64,000 nt of DNA from Streptomyces echinoruber (GTDB lineage: Bacteria; Actinomycetota; Actinomycetes; Streptomycetales; Streptomycetaceae), in the NCBI RefSeq assembly GCF_014651135.1, contig NZ_BMWH01000021.1, forward strand, positions 1 through 64,000. Direction: 5' to 3'. The notes under the pieces are model-generated. The model did not search any database and had not been told where the DNA came from. It saw nothing but the letters and a program-made list of their open reading frames with translations. The translations under genes were made by a program, and so were the position numbers. This document shows positions 33,675 through 40,792 of the stretch, one piece after another (positions within the stretch are counted from its first letter, which is position 1; each line of letters starts with the position of its first letter).

Positions 33675-35777
33675 TTACGCCTCGGTCGCCCCTTCCCTGA
33701 CGATACGACCGTGGAAAATGGCGAGGGCAAGGAGCACAGCGCCGAATTCGACGGCCACGAGCCCAGCGATGATGCCCAGATCCAGTCCGGTGAGCTCGAC
33801 AAGCGGCCGGGAAAGGGGGGCACCGGACGCGGCGATCCGTTCCAGGTCCTTGTTCCGCAGCCACGTTTCGAAGGGAACCCGGGTGGCCAGGAGGAACGCG
33901 ATGGCCGCCTCCACGCCGAGGATGAACCGGTGGGTGGTCACGTACCGCCACCCATTGATGTGCTGCGCGAAGATGGCCTGGGAGTTCTTGCGCGCGTAGA
34001 TGACGCAGATGCCGACGCCGGCGATGAGGAGGACGGTCACCGTCAGCGCGAGATTGAAGAGCTGCACCCGGAACTCGGTGACCACCTCCCTCGTCTTCAG
34101 CGCGGAGTTCTGAGCGACGGGGCGTAGCGCCACGACGTAGACACCCAGCCTGTTCCCCTGAATGGCCCTCACGACGTCGTCGGGGTCGGGGAAGACGATT
34201 CCCTCCTGCGCGGCGAACGTGGTGTAGCCGTCGTCGGACACGAAGTGTGAGCCGTTGGGCACCACTACAAGGACCGGGTCCCGTACAAGGGAGCGGTCCT
34301 CCTTCTGGCTGTGCGCCGCGTTGTAGACCTGGTTTCCGGGGTTGTAGGTGAAGATGCTCTGGCCGCTCTTGGCAGGGAGCGTTTCCAGTTGGGTGCGGGG
34401 GTCGAAATCCGATGCCAGCACTCCGGTGACCGCCGTGGTGAGGGCCGCCTCATGTGTGCGGAGGGACTCGGGAACGATGAGCCGTACCCGGTCGGCCTTT
34501 GCGGCCTTGCCGTTGCGATCCACGGGGGTGTAGCGCTGTCCCGTCGGGTCGAGGACGGGCTGTTCAGCGAGGAAGGTTTCGTTCACGACGAGGACTTCCC
34601 CCGGCGGGAGGTGTGAACCCGGTGCCAGACTCTGAAGGTCTCGGCGCCCGGCGAGAATGACCTCCCCGTTGCTGTCGGCCCGGCGCAGCCAAGGGCCGAT
34701 CTCCTCGATCACCCTCTCCTTCTCTCCGGAGAGGCCTCCGTTGAGGCGGATGGTGACGGCATCGCCCGCCTCGGCGTAGGCCGCCCGGTTCTCCTGGCGC
34801 GTCTCCATGTCCCTGCCCACCGCCGCGACGTCGGTGGCGGCACTGAGTGCGAGCAGCAGAGCGGGAATGCGCACCAGGTACACGCCGACGGATGCCGCCC
34901 GGGCGGGCAGGGCACCCTTCACCGCTCGCAGTACGTCGACCTTGAACGTCAGGGCGATCACAGCCGCATGAGCGGCCAGCACGAGGAGGAGGAGCACTCC
35001 GGCCAGGACGGCGGCCAGGGCGGCGAAGAGGGAGAGCCAGGCGAAGCCGTTGTAGAAGCCGAGGAAGGTGAGTGCCACCGCGGTCACGGCACCGAGCGCC
35101 ACCGCCCAGGGCGCCAGCAATTGCCTCAGGTCACGGACGAGGAGATCCACCAGGGAGAAGCCCTGCAACCGCAGGATCCCGTAGGTCCTCGCGGACAGCA
35201 GCACACTCGCGCCGGTCAGGGTCACCGCGGCGAGAGCGATCACCCAGAAGGACCAGTACATGACGCTGTTGGAGTAGGCGGTCGCCAGTTCGCCGTACGA
35301 GAGCGGGTGGGACACGTCTGCCCGCAGACCGAGGTCGGAGAACTCCGCAACCAGCGAGTCCGCGGCCTCCGGCGGCCCGAACACGTAGTAGTGGCCGCGC
35401 GGATCACGCTGTCCGATGTCGGCGATCGGGTGCACGTCCGTGGTGATGTTCGAACTGAAGGCCGGGTAGCCCTCGTTCAGCCAGGCGCCGGCACCGGACG
35501 GGTCTCCGCCCGCGGCCATGTACAGATGGCGGCGGCCATCGGGTTCCCTCAGGTCGGGCACCTCACGAGCCACCGTGACGCCGTGCTCCTCGGCGAACGA
35601 CGCGATCGACCGGGCGACCTGGGCACCACTCGCCGAATCCTCGGAGTCGAAGACGAAGATCACGGCCGAGTTGCCCAGCACTCCGTCCTCGTCCAGTTCC
35701 CGGACGAACAGGAACGCCAGTACCGCGGCGAAGGACAGCACGGCGATGTGGACGAACTTGATACCCCGGTGCAGCAT
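33675..35777 (-). CDS. bacteriocin-associated integral membrane protein
   Basis: 700 residues, FtsX/MacB-like layout. One N-terminal helix (about 8-26) is followed by an extracytoplasmic domain to about 180, a four-helix cluster (about 185-325), a second large outer domain (about 330-560) and a C-terminal helix cluster ending at about 690. It fits the family of bacteriocin-associated integral membrane proteins (putative immunity) that accompany lactococcin 972. AGGAAG precedes the ATG. With the ATPase it would form an ABC complex that exports the peptide or protects the producer; which one is not known. GC content is lower than in neighbouring core genes. Confidence 0.87.
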   Translation of the reverse strand: MLHRGIKFVHIAVLSFAAVLAFLFVRELDEDGVLGNSAVIFVFDSEDSASGAQVARSIASFAEEHGVTVAREVPDLREPDGRRHLYMAAGGDPSGAGAWLNEGYPAFSSNITTDVHPIADIGQRDPRGHYYVFGPPEAADSLVAEFSDLGLRADVSHPLSYGELATAYSNSVMYWSFWVIALAAVTLTGASVLLSARTYGILRLQGFSLVDLLVRDLRQLLAPWAVALGAVTAVALTFLGFYNGFAWLSLFAALAAVLAGVLLLLVLAAHAAVIALTFKVDVLRAVKGALPARAASVGVYLVRIPALLLALSAATDVAAVGRDMETRQENRAAYAEAGDAVTIRLNGGLSGEKERVIEEIGPWLRRADSNGEVILAGRRDLQSLAPGSHLPPGEVLVVNETFLAEQPVLDPTGQRYTPVDRNGKAAKADRVRLIVPESLRTHEAALTTAVTGVLASDFDPRTQLETLPAKSGQSIFTYNPGNQVYNAAHSQKEDRSLVRDPVLVVVPNGSHFVSDDGYTTFAAQEGIVFPDPDDVVRAIQGNRLGVYVVALRPVAQNSALKTREVVTEFRVQLFNLALTVTVLLIAGVGICVIYARKNSQAIFAQHINGWRYVTTHRFILGVEAAIAFLLATRVPFETWLRNKDLERIAASGAPLSRPLVELTGLDLGIIAGLVAVEFGAVLLALAIFHGRIVREGATEA

Positions 35778-35879
35778 CGGCTTCCTATGTCGGACCACTG
35801 GATCGGGCCTGCGAGACTGCCCGGGATCGGCGAGGTGTGAGGGGAGAGAGACGGCGGACGGCGGGGAAAGAACCCCCGT

Positions 35880-35908
35880 GAGCCCCGGTGACATCGGCAC
35901 CGGGGCTC
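35880..35908 (-). terminator. intercistronic hairpin after bacteriocin gene
   Basis: Perfect 11-bp stem GAGCCCCGGTG / CACCGGGGCTC with a 7-nt loop, 17 bp after the bacteriocin stop and about 100 bp before the membrane-protein start. Likely a partial terminator that lets the peptide be made in excess of its transporter. Confidence 0.7.
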
Positions 35909-35924
35909 GCAGGAGTATGCGGGA

Positions 35925-36218
35925 TCAGCGCGTGCAGCCCTTGTCCCAGTAGGCTTTGCCCGTACCGCCGTTGAGTTCCGCCGACGCCAGGGCCCACGGG
36001 CCGGGCGCGGTGCAGCCGCTGTAGGACCAGTAGTCACCGTCGGCCGAGGACGAGTGGTTCACGGTGGCGTGCTTGTAGTTCGACCAGACGCTGCAGCAGC
36101 CGGTGCCGTACGACCACTGACCGCCGCCCACGTCGACGGAGGCCACCGCCGGAGCAGCGGCCGCCACGCTGAGGGCGACACTCGCGAACACGACCTTGAG
36201 CACGTTCTTCGGTCTCAA
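35925..36218 (-). CDS. lactococcin 972 family bacteriocin precursor
   Basis: 97 residues from a TTG codon with GGGAG seven bases upstream; a GTG at 36203 is the alternative. An N-terminal signal peptide (KNVLKVVFASVALSVAAAA, cleavage near AVA-S, residue 26) suggests Sec export. The mature part of about 70 residues starts GGGQWSYGTGCCSVWSNYKH and shares the W-Y-G...SNY.H...HS pattern of lactococcin 972, which binds lipid II and blocks septum formation in lactococci. Four cysteines (41, 42, 69, 95) distinguish it from lactococcin 972, which as I recall has none. It is the first gene of the operon with the membrane protein and ABC ATPase. Confidence 0.85.
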   Translation of the reverse strand: MRPKNVLKVVFASVALSVAAAAPAVASVDVGGGQWSYGTGCCSVWSNYKHATVNHSSSADGDYWSYSGCTAPGPWALASAELNGGTGKAYWDKGCTR

Positions 36219-36633
36219 AACTGGACTCCCAGTCCTTAGGGGAGGGCGCACGGCGCGCACCCCCAACGGATCAAGAGTCTGACCGCGCGAAATGATCTTC
36301 GATAGCCGCGCATCATGTGACGCGCACCACAGATACGATCTTCAGCCAAAATGAAGACGGACGTCCGCCATGGTTTCGCCTGTCCGTCCATCTGTCCGGG
36401 TCACGCGCGTTCCGGTTCGCCCCAAGTGCGGGATGCAGAAGTGGTCTTGCCTCCCTGGGCAAGGGTTGTCGCCCGTTCACGGACCGCGCAGACTGGCCCG
36501 GCCATCACGTCGGTGTGATCGTTCGTCAACTCGTCTTCGGCCCCCACGGTCGCCGGCCCGACGACATTCCCGCTGACGCCCATCCGTCGCTGACCACGGT
36601 CCGCGCTTCTCACGTCGGGTCCTGAAAAACTCC
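36219..36633. other. divergent spacer of bacteriocin operon and GT39-like gene
   Basis: 415 bp, less GC-rich than average, no gene. It must hold both promoters. An inverted pair ATGAT/ATCAT (36292-36316) flanks CTTCGATAGCCGCGC. No canonical boxes can be assigned with confidence. Confidence 0.4.
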
Positions 36634-38094
36634 ATGAATCCCCCCATATCCGCTCTGCGGCACCGCCTGCCCATCTGGCTGATACCCGTCCTGTGGACCA
36701 TTGCCCTCGGCTTGTGGGGTTTGTCCCGCCGGCACAGCGTCTGGCGGGACGAGGCGGCGACCTGGCAGGTGGCCGAGCGGTCAACTGCCCAGATATGGCA
36801 CCTGCTCGGGCAGGTCGACGCCGTTCACGGGCTCTACTACCTGCTCATGCACGGCCTTTTCGCATGCTTCGGCCCCAGTACGACGACGCTGAGGCTGCCG
36901 TCGGTCCTCGCCATGGCGGTAGCGGCAGGGTGCGTGGCCGTCATCGGCCGTCGACTGGCTGGTGGCCGGGCCGGCCTGGGAGGCGGCCTGGCGTTCGGGC
37001 TGCTGCCGGCCGTGCAGTTCCAGTTGCAGGAAGGCCGCCCGTACGCGCTCGTCACGGCCGGGGCAGGGATTTCGACACTCCTGCTGGTGACCGCGCTCAC
37101 CGGCCGGCGTCACGGACTGGCGCTCTGGGCGGCGTACGGGGGCACCGTACTGGTCTGCGGACTGCTGAACTGGTTGTCGCTCCTGCTCCTGCCCGCTCAC
37201 CTGGCGACCCTGGTGTGGAGGCGGTCCGGGCGCGGACTGTGGACACGCTGGGCGGTGGCCTCCGCGGTCGGCACGGCGTGTGTACTGCCACTGATCCTCT
37301 TCACCCGGAGCCAGTCGCGCCAGGTGTCCTGGATACCGCCGTTGTCGTGGCACATGCTGATCGGCCCGGCGGTTCTGTGGGCGATCGGCGGTCTCGGAGC
37401 GCTGACGGACCGGCGGCAGGGAAGCGGCCCGTCCGCCGCGGCCGTCGGGTTCCCCCTTCTGGCGGTGCCGCAGATCGCCCTGATCGGCATCTCGCTGATC
37501 CGGCCCATGTTTCTGGAGCGCTACGTTCTCTTCAGCTACCTGGGCCTGGCCCTGCTGATCGGTACCGCGCTGGGCACCGTGGTGCGAGCGGCGACGCCGA
37601 GGTTTCCCAGAGCCTCGGTGTGCGTGCTCCCTGTGGTGCTGATCGTGGCGACGGTGGCACTGCTGCCGCAGTCGCTGGCCAAGCGGTCCCCATCGAGCCG
37701 GGTGGACGACGTCCTGGCGATCGCGTCGAAGGTGCGGCGGCTCAAGCGGCCCGGCGACGGCGTGCTCTTCGTGCCGGCCGCGCGGCGCGACACCAAGTCG
37801 GTCTCCCCCGACGCCTTCACCGACCTCAGGGACATCGCGCTGACGGAGAGTCCGGAAGCGTCCGGAACGCTCAAGGGCGTGGAGGCCGCCCCTGCGCGGA
37901 TCCGCGCCGCGATGCTTGCACAGACGGAGATCCTGCTGGTCACGGATGCCCCGAGGGCCGCGACGCCCGTGACGTCCGCCCGGGACAAGGCGAAGCTCTC
38001 CGTGCTGGACGAACACTTCAGGGCAGTGGCGGACGAGCAGGTCCGCGGCCGACGGGTGACGGTGTACCGGAGGCTCGGAACCACCGGACCCTGA
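36634..38094 (+). CDS. GT39-like membrane glycosyltransferase
   Basis: 486 residues with about ten transmembrane helices and a soluble C-terminal domain from about 360. Near the N-terminus SRRHSVWRDEAATWQVAERS holds the Asp-Glu pair expected in the first outer loop of GT-C enzymes such as protein-mannosyl and arabinosyl/mannosyl transferases. It probably transfers a sugar from a polyprenyl-phosphate donor on the outer face of the membrane. The ribosome-binding site is weak. Divergent from the bacteriocin operon; whether it decorates the cell envelope as self-protection is speculation. Confidence 0.78.
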   Translation: MNPPISALRHRLPIWLIPVLWTIALGLWGLSRRHSVWRDEAATWQVAERSTAQIWHLLGQVDAVHGLYYLLMHGLFACFGPSTTTLRLPSVLAMAVAAGCVAVIGRRLAGGRAGLGGGLAFGLLPAVQFQLQEGRPYALVTAGAGISTLLLVTALTGRRHGLALWAAYGGTVLVCGLLNWLSLLLLPAHLATLVWRRSGRGLWTRWAVASAVGTACVLPLILFTRSQSRQVSWIPPLSWHMLIGPAVLWAIGGLGALTDRRQGSGPSAAAVGFPLLAVPQIALIGISLIRPMFLERYVLFSYLGLALLIGTALGTVVRAATPRFPRASVCVLPVVLIVATVALLPQSLAKRSPSSRVDDVLAIASKVRRLKRPGDGVLFVPAARRDTKSVSPDAFTDLRDIALTESPEASGTLKGVEAAPARIRAAMLAQTEILLVTDAPRAATPVTSARDKAKLSVLDEHFRAVADEQVRGRRVTVYRRLGTTGP

Positions 38095-38349
38095 GCCGGC
38101 CCCGCCGCCGGCCGCACAAGCGCTCCACGAGGGCACGGAGGCACGGAGACACGGAGGGCGCCATGGAGACGGGGAAACGTCGTCCTTGCCGCGAGGCTTC
38201 GTCCATACCGCCCTTCGCGTCGGGGACACGGTGCGCCGCCCCCGTGCACCGTGCTTCGTGCTCCGTGCTCCGTGCTCCGCACGAGGTTGATCCGCTTGTC
38301 GGCGGTCGTGTTGTTCCACCCGCATGGGCGGGGGCGGCGGTCAGGGAGT

Positions 38350-38651
38350 CCGGCAAGCGCCCCAAGCCGCTCCTCCGGACCGATGAACGGGTACGGCGTT
38401 GGCGCGAGACGGGAGAGGTCCCAGGCCCGGTCATGGTCTGGACTCCGCAGCAGTCCGGCACCTTCCTCGACGCCGCCGAGGATGACCGGTTGTACGCGAT
38501 CTTCCACCCGATGGGAACCTGCGGCCTCCGTCGCGGCGAGGCGGTCGGCCAGGACTGGCACGAGATCGACCTCGGCGCCGGCCTCATCACTCCAGCCAAG
38601 GAGATCGTGCATCACGCCGACCTCGGACCCGTACACGAGTCTGCTCCCTGA
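38350..38651 (+). pseudogene. truncated tyrosine recombinase (integrase)
   Basis: About 100 codons resembling the core-binding and early catalytic part of phage/ICE integrases: VMVWTPQQSGTFLDAAEDDR and CGLRRGEAVGQDWHEIDLGAG, which carries the first catalytic Arg. The frame stops at 38651, before the HxxR box and the Tyr nucleophile, and has no start signal. It lies 220 bp from tRNA-Lys, a common integration site. The preceding 38095-38350 holds only short repeats (CACGGAGG, GTGCTCC) and no gene. Confidence 0.75.
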
Positions 38652-38798
38652 GCCGGACCGTGAGATCGCCGAGAAGGCAGCGAAGCCGATCCCTCGGTCT
38701 CGTCCGGCAACTGCCGAACCGTCCGCCCCGAGCCCGGCGGGTCCGCCGGCCACGGGCACATCCGCTCACGCATCGCTCACGCACGGGCCCGAAAAGAA

Positions 38799-38837
38799 GC
38801 GGCGCCCGAGCCGACCGCTGCCGACCCGGGCGCTGCA
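38799..38837. terminator. imperfect hairpin near tRNA-Lys
   Basis: 37-bp element differing at five positions from 32856-32892, able to form a mismatched stem (GGCGCCCGAGCC with GGCGCTGC-side pairing). It lies between the integrase remnant and tRNA-Lys. Confidence 0.45.
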
Positions 38838-38873
38838 TAGCAGGTCAGAGGGGTACCTCCTCCCCCGCAACCG

Positions 38874-38946
38874 TAGGCCCTGTGGGACTCGAACCCACAA
38901 CCAATGGATTAAAAGTCCACTGCTCTGCCAATTGAGCTAAGGGCCC
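38874..38946 (-). tRNA. tRNA-Lys (TTT)
   Basis: 73-nt cloverleaf from GGGCCCTTAGCTC to CACAGGGCCTA with anticodon TTT in GTGGACTTTTAATCCAT. CCA is not encoded. TATGCT about 40 bases upstream is a possible -10. Its 3' end faces the integrase remnant, the usual geometry of an attachment site. Confidence 0.96.
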
Positions 38947-39030
38947 GGGACGACACGACGAGTACGTCGGTGCCGCCTCCCCGAGCATAGCCGGAGTGAG
39001 CCGGGTCTCCGATCGGGTATCGGGGATGTG

Positions 39031-40569
39031 TCACGGATCCGCCGGTTCCGGCGCGCCCGCGCGGGCGGCCTCGCGGGCGCGGGTGCGGGCGTGGGCGGGG
39101 TTGAGGAACCAGTGCCGGGCGGAGGCCAGCCACCACACGGCGGCGAAGCCGAGGACGACAAGGACGGCGACGGGGGCGTAGTTGAAGGTCTCCCAGGTGA
39201 CCGGGGAGACCTGCGGCAGCATGAACAGGACGGTGATCACGCCGACCCAGGCCACCGCCACCACGCCGACCGCCCGCGACCAGCGCCCCAGGTGCCACGG
39301 CCCGCGCGCGAACGCGGCGCCCCGGCGCAGCCGCAGCAGGGTCGGCACGACGTAGGCGAGGTACAGGCCGATCACCGCGATCGACGTCACCGCCGCGTAC
39401 GCCGTGACGTTGATCAGGTACGGCAGCCCCAGCGCCAGCGCGCCCGCCGCGGCCAGCCACACCGCGGCCACCGGCGTGCGGGTGCGCGGGCTGACGGTGT
39501 GCCAGACGTGCGAGAAGGGCAGCGCGCCGTCGCGCGAGAAGGCGTAGATCATGCGGCTGTTGGCGGTGACGGAGGCCATGCCGCAGAAGAGCTGGGCGCC
39601 GATCACGACGAGCAGCAGCAGCTTGCCGGCGGTGGCGCCGAGCGCGTCCAGGAGGATCTGGGCGGGCGGCGCACCGGTGGCGGAGCCGAGCTCCCCGTCG
39701 TACGACTGGATCGCGAAGGTGAAGCCGAGCAGCAGCACGAAGCCGGCGATCCACGACGTCCAGATCGAGCGGACGATGCCCCGCGGGCCGGCCGTGGCGG
39801 CGTCGTGGGTCTCCTCGGTCATGTGGGCGGAGGCGTCGTAGCCGGTGAAGGTGTACTGCGCCATCAGCAGGCCGAGCAGGACGACGTACGGCCCGCTGCC
39901 CCAGCCGGTGTTGTTGACGAACTCCCCGAACACGAACGACGCCGGCTGGTGGTGGTCGGGGACGAACGCCAACGCGCCGACGATCACCGCCACGCCCAGC
40001 ACGTGCCACCACACGCTCACGCTGTTCAGGGCGGCGACGATGCGCACGCCGAAGGTGTTCAGCAGGCCGTGCAGCAGCAGGATCCCGGCGAACAGCAGGA
40101 TCGTGCGGCCGGGCGTCACCCGGAAGCCGAACTGCAGGTTCAGATAGGCGCCGAGGAAGGAGGCCGCGCCGAAGTCGATGCCCGCGGTGACCGCCACCTG
40201 GCCGAGCACGTTGAACCAGCCCGTGAACCACGCCCAGGCCGCCGCCGACCGCTCCGGCGCCAGCCGGTGCGCCCAGAAGTACAGGCCCGCCGAGGTCGGG
40301 TACGCGGAGCAGATCTCGGCCATGGACAGGCCGACGAACAGGGTCATCAGGCCGACCGCGACCCAGCCCCAGGTGATCACGGCGGGTCCGCCGGTGTTCA
40401 TGCCGAACAGGTAGAGGGTCAGGCAGCCGGACAGCACCGAGATGATCGTGAAGGAGACCGCGTAGTTGGAGAACGCGGACATGCGGCGGGCGAGCACCTG
40501 GGTGTACCCGAGCTGCGCCAGCCGTTCCTCGTCCGACAGCCCCCGCGGTGTGGCGTCGTCATCCGTCAT
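39031..40569 (-). CDS. APC family amino acid permease
   Basis: 512 residues with about 12 transmembrane helices. It starts with a hydrophilic MTDDDATPRGLSDEERLAQL, followed by FSNYAVSFTIISVLSGCLTL, the sequence typical of the amino acid/choline transporter subgroup (GABA- and choline-permease-like). MAEICSAYPTSAGLYFWA and TGYDASAHMTEET are further family motifs. Substrate not determined; GABA, amines or amino acids are candidates. The ATG start lies 225 bp after the helicase stop and a strong terminator separates them, so it is its own transcript. Confidence 0.93.
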   Translation of the reverse strand: MTDDDATPRGLSDEERLAQLGYTQVLARRMSAFSNYAVSFTIISVLSGCLTLYLFGMNTGGPAVITWGWVAVGLMTLFVGLSMAEICSAYPTSAGLYFWAHRLAPERSAAAWAWFTGWFNVLGQVAVTAGIDFGAASFLGAYLNLQFGFRVTPGRTILLFAGILLLHGLLNTFGVRIVAALNSVSVWWHVLGVAVIVGALAFVPDHHQPASFVFGEFVNNTGWGSGPYVVLLGLLMAQYTFTGYDASAHMTEETHDAATAGPRGIVRSIWTSWIAGFVLLLGFTFAIQSYDGELGSATGAPPAQILLDALGATAGKLLLLVVIGAQLFCGMASVTANSRMIYAFSRDGALPFSHVWHTVSPRTRTPVAAVWLAAAGALALGLPYLINVTAYAAVTSIAVIGLYLAYVVPTLLRLRRGAAFARGPWHLGRWSRAVGVVAVAWVGVITVLFMLPQVSPVTWETFNYAPVAVLVVLGFAAVWWLASARHWFLNPAHARTRAREAARAGAPEPADP

Positions 40570-40648
40570 GCCCCCAGCGATTCCCTCGTCGAGAGCATGA
40601 CATGCGTCACATCATGGCCGGAAAGCGGTCCGTGGCCCGTTGCACGCG

Positions 40649-40685
40649 CGAGGGCCCGTACGACGGGAGGTCGTACGGGCCCTCG
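40649..40685 (-). terminator. hairpin terminator after DEAD-box helicase
   Basis: Perfect 16-bp stem CGAGGGCCCGTACGAC / GTCGTACGGGCCCTCG with a 5-nt loop, about 110 bp past the helicase stop. Confidence 0.88.
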
Positions 40686-40792
40686 GAGCTGCCGTGTCCG
40701 GACTGCCGTCACCGCTTCCGGATCGCTGTCCTCAGCTCACTGCTTACGGCTCACTGCTTCCAGCGCGCTACTTCCCGCGCACCGCTTCCGGT

